Source: Amaranthus tricolor
Taxonomy: Eukaryota > Streptophyta > Magnoliopsida > Caryophyllales > Amaranthaceae
Reading direction: 5' to 3'
DNA length: 64,000 nt
Assembly (NCBI RefSeq): GCF_026212465.1
Contig: NC_080059.1
Span: forward strand, 7,513,811-7,577,810
Shown: in pieces, positions 21,867 through 34,370 of the stretch
Layout: the number at the start of each line of letters is the position of its first letter
How positions within the stretch are numbered: position 1 is the stretch's first letter
The notes under the pieces: model-generated
What the model saw: the letters and a program-made list of their open reading frames with translations, nothing else
Told to the model about the DNA's origin: nothing
Databases searched by the model: none
Program-made: the position numbers and the translations under genes

Positions 21867-23395
21867 TTAGAATAACTTGAAACTATAGAGGTATCAAACT
21901 TCTAAGCCACACAATGAAATTGTGGGAAAGAGTGATAGAGAGGAGAATTAGATAGGAAATGGTGATTAGAGAGAACCAATTCGGTTTTATGCCAAGAAGG
22001 TCAACTATTGAGGCAATTCATATTTTGAGGAGACTGATGGAGAAATATAGGGAGCGAAAGAAGAATGTGCATATGGTGTTCATTATTAACTTGGAGAAAG
22101 CGTATGATTGCATAGCACGACGTGTCATCTGGAATAGCCTCAAGGCTAGAGGTATTTCTTCAGTGTATATCGAGGCTATACGGGATATGTATGACAGAGT
22201 TTCGACTAACATTCAAATACCGGTGGGGATAACAGAGCCTTTTCCGGTTAAAGTTGGACTATATCAGGGATTGGCTCTAAGCCCTTTCATTTTTACTGTC
22301 ATTATGGAAGAGATTTCTAAATCTATTTGGGAGACGGTACCGTGGTGCATGCTATTCGCTGACGACATAGTGCTGGTTGCTAGCAGAAACTAGAGAGGAG
22401 GTTGGTAATAAATTGGATGAGTGGAGGGAAGCTTTAGAAGGTAAAGGATTGCGCATTAATCGTACGAAGACAGAGTATTTGCGCTGTGACTTTAGTGGGA
22501 CGTCACCGGTAGGTGAACCAGAGGTGTCCATTAATGAAGCAGTTGTTAAAAATACAACCAAGTACAAGTATTTGGGATCGATCATTCAAAAGGATGGGGA
22601 GATTGACGGAGATGTAAATCATCGTATACATGCGGGTTGGCTCAAGTGGCGAGCAGCCACTGCAGTGCTATGTGATAAGAAATTCCCAAGCAAGTTAAAA
22701 GGAAAATTCTATCGGGCGGCAATCAGACCTGCTCTACCATGGGACCGAATGTTGGCTTTTAAAAAAGATTTTTGAACATAAGATGAAAGTTACAGAAATG
22801 CGTATGCTGAGGTGGATGTGTGGGCACACATTGATGGATCGAATTAGGAACCAAGAGTTTAGGGACAAACTAGGGGTAGCCCTTATTCCTGAAAAAATCT
22901 GCGAAAATAGATTGAGGTGGTTTGGACATGTGCAAAGAAAGACTTTGGACATGTGCAGGGTATAAAGCATTATAGTAGAGGGTAAGAGGAGTCGAGGAAG
23001 ACCCAGGAGAACGAACTTGGAATGAGCAAATAAGAGTTGACTTACATGAGTTAAACCTCTCTGAGGGCCTGACTAGGAATAGGGGTAGTTGGAGGCGCCA
23101 TATCCATGTTTTAGACTACTGATGTCCTCTTAGATTACCTTTTGGTGTTCTTGCCCTCTTGCTTCTCTTGTTTCTTTTATCATTAGTTTTTGTTTTCTTT
23201 TTTTTTTTTGTAGTTGGTTCTACTTATTTATTTTAGTTATAGGCATTTATTTTATTTTTTCCGTTCATGAGTCAGGGGGGACTCCTTTAGCCGTGCTCTC
23301 CTTTATGTGTATGAGTTGCCGTCGTCCTTTCCTCCCCAGACCCTATCTATAGTTGATTCTATGAGCGGGATACACTGGGTAGAATGATGATGATG
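21867..23395 (+). pseudogene. 5'-truncated RTE-type LINE (RT and tail)
   Basis: The copy starts inside the reverse transcriptase. The frame from 21959 carries [33 protein letters not shown] and the intact catalytic LFADDIVLVA. A frameshift at about 22380 moves the reading to the frame at 22377-22775 (KTEYLRCDFSG, KYKYLGSIIQKDGEIDGDV), and another leads to 22783-22965 (RMLRWMCGHTLMDRIRNQEF, RWFGHVQRKT). The 3' tail holds GGGGGGACTCCTTTAGCCG and TGGGTAGAATGATGATGATG. The endonuclease is missing. It cannot move by itself. Confidence 0.85.
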
Positions 23396-25590
23396 TTAGC
23401 CTATTATATACTGTTAAAATTTATAAAATTTTATTTTAAAAAAATGTACAAAATGTAATATTATTTCTAGATTTTTCTTATAAAATAAATTTATTAAATT
23501 TTTATTATAAAGGTTAATAATGATAATATCAACACAAAGTTTAGGAAAATTTTTCCATGATATAGTGACATTTATATATGTTTTGAGGTGAATATAAACA
23601 TATTTTATAGAAAAATGTTATATACAGTCCTAAGGATTGTATATAAGCAAGATAATCTAGTTAGATTTTATTGTAATTTAATGTTATACTTGCTTTGGTA
23701 ATGTAAAATGCTTTATTATATTTTGTTATATTACTTTTTTTATTTTTTTTGGAAAGTTAAAAGAATTAAATAAAATATTAATTGTTATTATTTTTGATAT
23801 TAGATTCTCTTAAAAATTTATAATAATTAATAACAAATTGAGTTTATTAATTTTTATCTATAAACTTTAGAATTATAAATATCATTATCCTATTTTATAT
23901 TGTTAAATTAAATTAAACTGAAGTGAAATAAAGATCTACGACGTTGTACAGTAGCAGGACAAGTAAACACGTGTGTGTACGGAACTTGAATGGTTTTGGA
24001 CCTTTTGGTGATCAATTTGTAGATAGTGGAACTTTGATATAGTTGCATTTAAAGACAAGTCCTACAAGAAAGTTCTTGGAACAAACCTTTTGGAGCATAA
24101 TTATTACTTTTTGTGAATTATGAGCATTAAGACCTAACCTCAACTTTCCTTTGAGAATCTCAATTTTTTTATACTATAGCTCCTTACAATCTAATGCTCT
24201 GTACTAGTATGAAATTAGTTTGTATTATTTATTTATAGTTATTTTCTTAAAAGACCTCATACTAATTTGAATTTGATCATTTATAAGCTTATCAACTCTT
24301 TCATATTATTTCAGTATTGGATTTGGGATGTACACTCAACAATCTCTTCTTTAAACCACGTATCACATCACTCATGTCCTCTCATCCAATGATATAATCT
24401 CTCTCCTTGTACTGTCATTTCACCATATAACTTGCTTCAGTCAAAACTTCAACTCTGATATTAATTGTAAGACCCATTAGCAGTGAATGATCTGCATCTA
24501 TCACTAAATTAATAAATATATCTAATAACTAAATTAAACATATCAATTAAATATATATTATAATATGTAACTATTGGAGCATGAAAAGGTACAAAGGTGT
24601 TTTAAAACTAAAATTCACTTTGATTCATTCAAAGAGTGATTGTGATCAACATATCAAGTATATTAACTACTAGTAGTTAAATGAAATTGGTGATCTATGT
24701 GATTGGCATATTAATTGTGCATCACGTTTTAGTTTTGTGTTAAGTGATATATATCTATATATCACTATCTACTTTGTTATATACAAACTTTAGGATTATA
24801 TTTATTATCATGTTACTTTTTAACAAATAAAAAATTAGATTTTTATTTTTCTCTATCTCCACTATTTCTACCTCCATTAAAAATTTTATACTTCCATATT
24901 TTATAAAATTTAATAGATTTTCACATTTAATGAGTTTTTCTTATCACTAATAATACTCATTTTTTGGGAAAAATGTATTAAAAACCTTAGATAATTTTCT
25001 AGTGATATAATATTCTTTTGATTTTATTTACAAAATTGTGCATTGTACGTTAGATTATATGAATGTTCTGTTGATGTACAAGACCATTTTGTTTTTTTGT
25101 GAAATTTTTAGGAGTAATGTATAATATTTACCAAAAAAATGAAAATGGGGATAATTAAATCATTGTTTTTGTAATATCTGCCCATTACACTTTTTAGTGT
25201 GAGAGATTGAGAATGGTACATATGAGAAGTTATGGGGGCAAACATCTAAAACTTTTCAGTGAAGTTTAGTTTAATTTAGTGAAAATGTTCCTTTTTAATG
25301 AATAAATTTAATTTAGCAAAATTCATTAATGTAAAAAAAACATATAAGTGAAAATAACTAAAGTTGAGTAGACGTATTTTTAGTTTAGTACATATAAATT
25401 TCTAGAAATAAATCCGATTTAGTAAAAAGGTTTTAGTAAAAATAAGGTACCCACTTAGTGCATGTTAATTATAAACGAGATTACATATAAAATCACAAGG
25501 AAATTAAACTATACACTACTACTTCGTTACATATCACCTTTTTTGATGCATCAACTAAAAGGTGAAAATCAATATTTCAAGGTACTCATT
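23396..25590. other. AT-rich intergenic DNA, no gene
   Basis: No coding region is supported. Around 24320-24490 a stretch ending in AACTCTGATATTAATTGTAAG looks like the inverse of an LTR element's primer-binding side and may be an old TRIM or LTR fragment. Confidence 0.4.
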
Positions 25591-26072
25591 AATCACCAAT
25601 AAAATTAATAGGTACAACTAAAATTCTTTCTAGACAATATTAGAGGCAATACAAACACCAAATAATCCTAAAACATCACTCAAAAGTGGTAAAATAATAA
25701 TTAGGGTAAATTAGGACAAAGTACAAATTACCCACTTATAATGCACAAAACAACAATCCAACTGTTGAATATGTAGGTTGGGTAGACAGGAACATCGTGT
25801 CAAAATTTGACGCAAAATGAAATACGAATGACCTTCGATCGAATCGAGGCAACTTCACGTTTAGCCTTTTCTTCTATGCCGCCTACTTTTCTGTTTTATT
25901 TGTGCGTGTATATTTTCTCACCCAAATGCTGCTACCTTTTGTTTTGCTATTTATAGTTTCCTTCTTTTTTTATTTTTTTTGTTTTTATTAATATATTAGT
26001 CCATAATGTATTAATGTTTTATATTAAATACTAAATGGGCTCTTCTTCCAAGTAGGAAGGAATAACCCAACA
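25591..26072 (-). repeat. Copia 3' LTR, truncated
   Basis: It matches 33173-33655 with scattered substitutions and indels. The U5-side end present at 32984-33170 is replaced by unrelated sequence, so no target duplication can be read on this side. Confidence 0.8.
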
Positions 26073-29000
26073 AATCTCCCCCTCACTTCAATTTGGAGTA
26101 TGACAAGCCCCGTTTTCAAACAGCACACCTCTAATTTTTCCCTAGGTAGGATCTTAGTGAACATATCTGATCCATTTTCATGAGTACTGATCTTCACAAG
26201 CTCAAAAGTTTTTTCTTCTACCTGATCTCGAATCCAATGATACCTCCTTCATATATGTTTCGTTCGACCATGATAGAAAACATTCTTAGCTAGGTGAATG
26301 ACACTCTGAAAATCACAATGTAACAAATAATTGTCTTGCTCCAAGCCCAACTCTTCAAGGAAGTCCCTCATCCACATAACTCTTTACCAGTTTCAACAGT
26401 TGTCACATACTCTGACTCAGTAGTCAATAGAGCAACACATTTTTGCAATTTAGATTGCCACGAAACAGCTCCTCCTGTAAACATCATCAAGTAACCAGAA
26501 GTAGACTTACTAGAATCAATATCACCTGACATATCAACATCTGTGTAACCATCTATTTAGCACCCCGAGATTTTAATGCCGTAATTATTTAATATTTTAA
26601 TAGTTTTTAAAGATTTTAATTATATTTAATTATTTTTGAATTAGTTTAAAAAAATTTTTTCATATATGAATTTAAACATTAACATACTTATATTAAAAAA
26701 ATATAGTTACGATTTCTAAAATAAAGAGGTTCAAATCAAAATGATTATTTTATTAAAATGTGGGAGCACACGAAGATGAGTCTCTTAGTTGGGTCTCACA
26801 CAAAAATTAATCTAGATAAGAAATAAATAAATAAATAATAATTATTATTATGAGTAAGAGGCTTTAAAACCCTACATGTCCAAACCAACCGTCATTCTCC
26901 TTTTCTCCTTTCTCTTCTCTCTTTCTCTCACTCCCTCCTCCCTCACTGTGAATAAGAGCAGCCGGCAGCCACCCCACAAGCAGCCACCAGCACAGCTGCG
27001 CCTCTTCTCCTCCTCCACAAGCAGCAACCGACTCCTCTTCGTCCTTCACAGGTAACAGGCGGTAGCAACCAGCCTTGCTCCACCACCTAGCAGCAGCAAC
27101 TGCTGCTTTGTGTGCCCCAAACAGCAGCAAGCTGCTGTGCCGCAGCCCCACGCAGCTTCCTCCACCACCGTTGTGCTCCACACCACCACAACAACAACCT
27201 ATACCCTCACCCATTTCTAGTTCCCCTTTGTGAGCCATCTCCTCCTTTCTCTAATTTATTTTCTAGCTTTTAATTGGAGTTTTATTAAGTGTATTGAGTT
27301 TGATGTTAGTTGAGTTAATTTCATTAAATCTTTTTGTGGGTAAGAATTTGATTGATGAATTTTGAACATGTTTATGACTTAGGGTTTGAAGTGTAATTTG
27401 AAATTATGGGTGATGTGTTGATTTTGTATTAGTTTCTTTGAATCTTGGTATGGGTAGTAATTAAATATGTTATCTTTGAACACGAAATGACTAGGGTTTG
27501 AATTTAGAAATGAAATCACTAATGATGTGTGTTTTATGCTATATTTTGGGTGCTGTGATGATTGATTAAATAACCTTAAAAGTTGTTTTGAAACTTAGTC
27601 GATTGATTGTTGTTGTGATAATTAGTAATGGTGGTGATTATAGCTGATTATGAAAGTGATTTTGGTTGTTAAATTGAGAATAATAGTTGCTAATTGTTGT
27701 GGTTTGATTGTTGTGAATTACAAGTACCCTTATTAGGTTGTTATGAAAGTCATAATGCATAATGTTAATAAGCCAAGAGCATAATGTCACCTCATCGTCG
27801 ATGGTTGTTAAAGTTACTTGTCGTGAATGGATGATAGTGGTTACTTTGGCTTTTAGCTAGTATGACAAAGTAGTTAAGGGAACTTATTAGTTCTATTCCT
27901 AACTTGTATAGGTCCCCAGTTTATAAGAGGAAAGTAGAACTTAGTTGGGTGATTTTTGTAACTTTTGAGCGTGCAGTGACGCTTGCAGGTACGTAAACAC
28001 AGTAATTAATTATCATATTCATCGTTTCAAAGTATTATCAATATTTCATGATTATGCATCGTATTAGAATTATAGAGCGCCAAAAAGTAAACTATGCTAG
28101 CGAATAGTCATAATAGTGAGATAGAAAAGTAGAATAAAAGCATTAGGAGACTATGAGAACAAATTTCTAAATAGTAGAGAACGCACCATGGTTGTGTGTG
28201 GTATCGAAGTGATTTCCTACTTATTGAGCCTTAATTATGATTAGTTGGCATGACTCAACTGGATTATGTTCGGTTGATTTAGTAGTCCCCTAGGTGAGAT
28301 CCGACGGGATCACCGTCAGGGGGGTATGAGCATACTTTTTTCATTGGGCACCGTATGGCCGATACCGCCCCTTGACCGAGGTGTTACCATGTGGGCCTTG
28401 CAAACCCCAATAAGGGTGGCCTCTTTACTGGTTTAGTACCCCAGTGTGTTAGTTTTTCTCGAAGGTAGGAACCGAGAGGGTTAGTTGGAGGGGGTATGAG
28501 CTCATACTTTGCCATGGGCGCCGGATGACCGATAACGCCCTTGGCCGTGTCACTATGCCATGAATAGAGACTACCTTTGAATATACTTCGAGGGATTACT
28601 AGTTTGAAAGAGAAATCATAAGTGAATAGAGGTGTTTAGACAGATGAGTAGACTCGTTATTGCCATACTATATCTTTGTCTATAGTTTTGTTCAATGACT
28701 CTAATTGTTATAAGTTCATCGATACCGACGTGTATGTGTTTGTTGTTGTTTGTTCATGACTTCCTATGATATTTCTACTATGACGCATTTGACTATGATC
28801 ATTATGTTGAGCAGCAGGAGGATCATAGCTTGACATAACAGGTATAGGAGCTTCTTTTGCTTTGCATTGGAGGAAAAAGTGAAGTACGATCGTAGCAATT
28901 GTGTACAAGTTACCTAATGCTTGTAGCTTTTACATTACTTGTAAAGTTTTCTTTTTGGGATTGTATAATTCCTTCGTATGGAGCCATGTGACTCCTTGTA

Positions 29001-32000
29001 TGATCCATAGTTCCGCTACGTAGTTTTTGGATGTACAGTAATGAGAACACTCCTTTAGTATCCGTCAAACCGATGCGTTAACACTGGAACCACGATCCTC
29101 GTTAGAGTTGATGATTTGAGGAGCCGACGATGATTCATTCCGTCGTGATATATTTTTGAAAGGCATTAAAGGCCTTAGATTAGTTTAGTTATGTTATCCA
29201 TTTATATATCCTTGTCACATCCTTAGTTTTTAACAGAGATGCTGCCGAAATTTCCACTCACTCACCTTTTTAATTAATGTTTAACGTTTATTTAAATTCT
29301 TCTCCTTTCTCTTTGTATGCAATACCCGAATTTCCTCCCGTCCTTCACGATTTTGGTTTCGTCTAAGGCGTTGGAAATTAAGGGGTGTTACAATCTAACA
29401 TAGGTTCGCTAGGACCAAAACATAAGCTAACTCTAGAAGTACCCCTGAGATACCTTAGAATCCATTTAATTGCTGCCCAATGTTCCTTTTCAAGATTAGA
29501 CATGAACCTGCTAACCACCCCAACAGCATGAGCTATATCCAGCCTAGTACATACCATGGTATACATCAAACTACCTACGAAAGATGAATAACGCACATTA
29601 TCGTCTTCTTATCTTCATCTATTGTAGGACATTGTTCGGAACTCAATTTTATATGCACTGGTAGTGGAGAACTCACAGGCTTAGCATTGTTCATGTTGAA
29701 CTTTTGCAGCACCTTCTCAACGTATTTCTCTTGTGATATCCACAATTTCTTATTTTTCTTATCACGAGAAATACGCATGCCTAGAATTTGCTTCACAGGG
29801 CCAAGGTCCTTCATAGCAAAGGACTTGGTTAAACTAGCCTTCAAGTTGGCACTCTTATTGGAATCACGACCAACAATCAAAATATCAACTTATAACAAGA
29901 GAATGAGAAAATCAACTTCAGCAAAATTCTTCATAAACACGCAATGATCGGCATGTGTCTTGTGAAAGTCATTATCAACCATGAATGACTCAAATTTCTT
30001 GTACCATTGCCGAGGCGCCTGTTTAAGACCATACAAACTCTTTTTTAAGAGACACACAAATTTCTCCTTTCCCTTGACCTCGAAACCTTCAGGTTGCTCC
30101 ATGTAAATTTCCTCCTCTAGGTCACCATGGAGGAAAACAGTCTTCACATTAAGTTGCTCAATTTCCAAATTCATGCTGGCAGCCAAACTAAGATCAATTT
30201 CCAAATTCATGCTGGCAACCAAACTAAGTATAAATCTGATTGCAAACATCTTCACCACTGGAGAGAAAATCTCATCAAAATCAACCCCCTTCTTCTGCTC
30301 ATAGCCTCACACAACAATCCTAGCCTTAAACCTAGGTGGTTGACCATCTTCTCCGGGCTTCACCTTAAACACTCACTTAGTCTTGAGTGCTCGTTTGCTG
30401 TTAGGCAACTTTACCAGATCATAAGTGTGATTCTCATGCAAGGTATTCATCTCATCTTGCATGGCCTTGTTCCACTCCTTACTTTTCTCATGTGACATAG
30501 CCTCCTGAAAATCTTCCGGCTCTCCACCCTCAGTTAGTAACACAAATTCTGTAGTAGGATATCTCACAAAAGGATGTCGTCCTCTAGTAGATCTTCTAAC
30601 ATCATCAAGCTGTGGTTGCGGTTCAACAATTAGTGGCTCAACCTCAGGTTGATCATCATGACCATCATCACCAATATTTTCATCATCATACTGACTATCT
30701 CCCCCTTCAATTCTAGGAGTCATCTGTGGTAAGACTGGATCAAAAGTGATTGAAGTATGAGAGGATGTTTGTTACTTTGGCTTGTCAATATCTTCAATAG
30801 TGTGATCTTTAAAGAACACAACATCTCTACTTCTGAGAACTTTCCTGTCTACTGGATCCCATAACTTGTAACCAAGAGCATCTTCAGAGTACCCCAAAAA
30901 TATGCACTGCTTTGTCTTCTTATCTTATCTAACTTGGATATCTCATCTCTAGGAAAGTGAACAAAAGCACGACATCTAAATACCCTCAATTGCTTGTAAG
31001 AGACATCTTTACTGGTCCAAACCTTCTGAGGAACATCACCATCAAGAGGATTTGAAGGTGAAAGGTTAATCAAGTACACAGTTGTAACCGATGCCTTTGC
31101 CCAGAAAGACTTAGACAACTTTGCATGAGAGAGCATACATCGGATTCTTTCTTTAATTGTTCAGTTCATCCTCTCAGCAACTCCGTTCAATTGAGGTGTC
31201 TTTGGAACTGTTTTCTCAAGCTTGATGCCTTGACTCTTGCAGTAGCTTTCAAATGGGCCTCTGTACTCACCACCATTATCAGCTCTCACAGCCTTGAGCT
31301 TTCTACGTGTTTCTCGCTCAACTCTAGCCTGAAACTCCTTGAGGGCAGAAAGTACCTGATCCTTGGTTTTCAAAACAGTAAACCACACTTTTCTAGAATA
31401 ATCATCAATAAAAGAAACAAAGTAAAGAGCATCACTATAGGATTTAGCATCCATAGAACATACATCAGTGTGGACAAGATCAAGAGCATACTTTCTCCTA
31501 GATGGGGGGCGAGAATGAAAAGCAACCCTATGTTGTTTACCAGCTAAACAATCAACACAGGATTTAAAAGACATACCTGAGACATCAGGGAGATGTTGCT
31601 TCTTAGAGAGCATTTGCATACCTTTCTCACTCATATGGCCATGTCTATGATGTCATAACTCACTAGAGCAATCATCTGCGACATTTACCTCATCTGCGCA
31701 AACCTTAGCTTTAATCATATAAAGTGAACCTTGCTTCTTACTTTGGGTCGCTATAAGATTCCCCTTGCAGAGCTTCCACTTACCATCATTAAAGTGGCTA
31801 AAGTAACTCTCTTCATCAAACCTACCTATAGAAATAAGATTCAATCTGATATCAGGAACGTGTCTGACATTTCTCAAAGTCAGCTTGCAACCGGTGGAAC
31901 TCTCCAAGTAAATAGTGCCTTTGCCAACAACCTTGGATGACCCATTATTTCCCATTCTAACCCTACCAAAATCATCACTAGTGTAGGACCCAGAAGTAGT

Positions 32001-32983
32001 CTTGATGCGGAGTAAGATGATATGAAGCACCCGAATCAATCACCCAATTGCAATCATCACAAGCAACATTTAAGCACTCTTTATCACCAATGAAGAGAAA
32101 ATCATCATCACTAATTGCTAGAGCTGTAGTATTTTTCTCTACAGACTTCGACTCAGAGGAATCACCCTTTCTTTCTTTTGACTTGCCACTTTTCATCTTT
32201 CTGCTGAACCTCTTAATATGACTTGACTTGTCGCAGTAATGACAAATAATCCTACTCTTGGATTTAGACTTGTCTCTAGAATTGTCTCTACGTCGAGAAG
32301 ATCGACTTTTGCTTCTCCCCCTATTAGACTCTTGTGCAACATAATGAGCTTCAGAATGATTGCAGAAATCCATCTTCTTTCTCCTAGTCTCTTCATTCAA
32401 TTTACTAGCTTTGACATTATCCATTGTCAACTTACCATCAGGAGCAGAATTGCTAAGTGATACAAATAGTGTATCCCAACTCTCTAGCAATGAGGAAAGT
32501 TGCAAGAGTGCCTGCAACTCATCATCTAAAGACATTTTCACTGCAGACAACTAAAATTCATTCAAATGTACTACCATGCTATTACCATCATAAAATTCTA
32601 ACTTTAACAACTTTCTCATCAATGACACTTTACTAATGTATTCTTCCTCTCATACATAGCCTCAAGTTTCATCCACAATTCATAAGCATTCGTGTCATTG
32701 GCAATATGTTGGAGCACACTAACATCAACAAATTGTCTTATGGTCCTACCGCTTTCCGATTCAAAATTTTCCATTTACTTTCATCTTGACCAGTGGGCAT
32801 AGACTCATTTAAGATTGATTCATACAAATCTTTCACATAAGGAACATCTTCCATCTTAGCTTTCCACACAGCGTAATTGGTAGAGTCCAAATAAATCATA
32901 CCGTGCATACTAGTTTTATCATCCATCATAAACAACACAAGAATTTCACCCAAGTAAAATAAACCAACCTCTTGATACCACTA
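26073..32983 (-). pseudogene. Copia gag-pol polyprotein, broken
   Basis: Pieces in order on the minus strand: gag (32953-32738 and 32550 onward), zinc knuckle CHYCDKSSHIKRFS at 32244-32203 with its last Cys lost, protease WVIDSGASYHLTP near 32011-32043, the integrase zinc finger and DDE core (DLVHTD, RADNGGEYRG, PQLNGVAERMN) at 31634-31161, RT with NVKTVFLHGDLEEEIYMEQP at 30258-29890 and IVGRD at 29880-29575, and RNase H at 29596-29378 continuing at 26550-26090. The catalytic YVDD is lost: the Tyr codon is a stop and the second Asp is Ile. Frameshifts separate most pieces. A 36-bp tandem duplication near 30140-30225 repeats ASMNLEI. The element is dead. Confidence 0.85.
26556..29392 (+). mobile_element. 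2.8-kb solo LTR inserted in the Copia RNase H region
   Basis: ATCTA stands on both sides (26551-26555 and 29393-29397), and removing the 2837 bp restores the Copia reading ...PMLD-GYTDVDMSGD. The ends are mutually inverted: TTTAGCACCCC at the left and GGGGTGTTACA at the right, as in long Gypsy LTRs that start TGTAACACCCC. The inside has no coding capacity. A C/T-rich leader at 26880-26960 suggests plus-strand transcription. Two related blocks with GGGGTATGAGC and GGGC-CCG-ATG-CCGATA appear at 28318 and 28492. Chromovirus (Tekay-like) origin is a guess. Confidence 0.75.
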
Positions 32984-33655
32984 TGTTGAGAAAAGTGGCA
33001 ATATAATACACACTTTTTCCCTTTGTGTTGTTAGATGAGCAAAAATAAACCAATCCAAACAAGCAAACAATAATAAAGTAAAAATACGGAAACAAAAGCA
33101 CACACGATATTTTTCGTGGAAACCCAATGCGGGAAAAAATCACAGGACCGAAAGTGGTACCAAACTCTTCCGCTAATCACCAATAAAATTAATGGGTACA
33201 ACCAAAATCCTCTCTAGACAATACTAGAGGCAATACAAACACCAAACAACCCTAAAACATCACTCAAAAGTGGTAAAATAATAATTAGGGTAAATTAGGG
33301 CAAAATTCAACTTACTCACTTACAATGCACAAAACGACAATCCAACATTGAATATGTAGGTTAGGTAGACAGGAACACCGTGTCAAAATTTGACGCAAAA
33401 GGGAATACGAATGGCCTTTGATCAGATCAACGCAACGTCACGTTGAGCCTTTTCTTCTATGCCGCCTGCTTTTCTATTTTGTTTGTGCGTGTATATTTTC
33501 TCACCCAAATGCTGCTGCCTTTGTTTTGCTATTTATAGTTTCCTTCTTTTTTCTTTATTTTTTTTGTTTTTATTAATATATTAGCCCATAGAATATTAAA
33601 GCCCAATATTAAATATTAAATGAGCCCTTCTCCAAGTAGGAGGGAATACCCAACA
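32984..33655 (-). repeat. Copia 5' LTR
   Basis: It is 672 bp with TG...CA ends on the minus strand (TGTTGGGTATTCC, TTTTCTCAACA). The 12-base tRNA-Met-type primer site lies just inside it at about 32968-32979. A TATTTATAG-type TATA motif (minus: CTATAAATAGC) lies at about 33530-33540. Confidence 0.88.
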
Positions 33656-33689
33656 AGTTGTTATAATTCTTATTTTTAATATGTTTATC

Positions 33690-34370
33690 AATAATAATTA
33701 TAATTTGCTGAAATATTATCGTAAGTTGCTTAAGCTATAGCTTCCATTAGGTTGAGCTCGTCATCGATCATTATCAATACATTTAGTGTATTCCGCTAAT
33801 AAAAATTATTTTTAAAGTTTGAGGAGAAACGAAAGATAACAAATCATACTGATATCAAAAGATTAGTTGTTATGATTCTTATTTTTACATTGTTTATCAA
33901 TTGATGATGATCATGATGATGAGATTAAGAATAATTTGCGAATTACCGCATGAAAGTTAGCACTTTTGTGAATTACAGTTTTAATGTTTATTTTATGCGA
34001 GTTACAGAAATCAAGGTACAAATTCTACAACGTTTTAAGCCAAATTACCGAATTCTGAGCATTTTAGTGGTTGAAATTTTAGGTTAATACGCAAAAAATA
34101 AACAATAAGGTTGTAATTCACAAAAGTCCAAAACTTTAAGACTGTAATTTGCAAATTAATTTTATAATTATTATAATTTGTTGAAATATGACCGTAAGTT
34201 GCTTTAGCAATGACTTTCATATGAAAGAATTATCTTGATCTCTTCATCATGATCATCATCAATACGTATATATTTCGTGTATTACGCTCAAGGCTTATAA
34301 AAATTATGTTCAAAGTTTGGAAAGGAATAAAAAAGATAACAAATCATACTCATATCAAAAAAAGATAGCG
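33690..34370. repeat. diverged direct duplication of about 200 bp
   Basis: Segments 33690-33870 and 34165-34370 share order and words: ATTATAATTTG-TGAAATAT, CGTAAGTTGCTT, ATCAT-ATCAATAC, GTGTATT-CGCT, TAAAAATTAT, AAAGATAACAAATCATACT and ATATCAAAA. They run in the same direction and are clearly diverged. The ATCAT...GTGTATTCCGCT part resembles the inverse of the LINE tail in this window. Nothing coding. Confidence 0.55.

Larger units (their letters stand above)
25591..33655 (-). mobile_element. Copia (Tork/Tnt1-like) retrotransposon, split by a solo LTR
   Basis: On the minus strand the 5' LTR is 33655-32984, TGTTGGGTATTCC to CTCAACA. The primer-binding site TGGTATCAAGAGGTTGG follows, then gag-pol, then a purine tract (GTGAGGGGGAGAT) and the 3' LTR 26072-25591. 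The 3' LTR ends early, matching the 5' LTR only as far as AATCACCAATAAAATTAAT, so its last about 190 bp are lost. Without the inserted 2837 bp plus duplication the internal part is about 4.07 kb, a normal Copia size. Domain order gag, protease, integrase, RT, RNase H is that of Copia. Confidence 0.88.

Noticed and set aside
26864..27238. 124-codon minus-strand frame rich in Gly, Cys and Trp
   Set aside because: It is the antisense of the C/T-rich leader of the solo LTR; no known domain.
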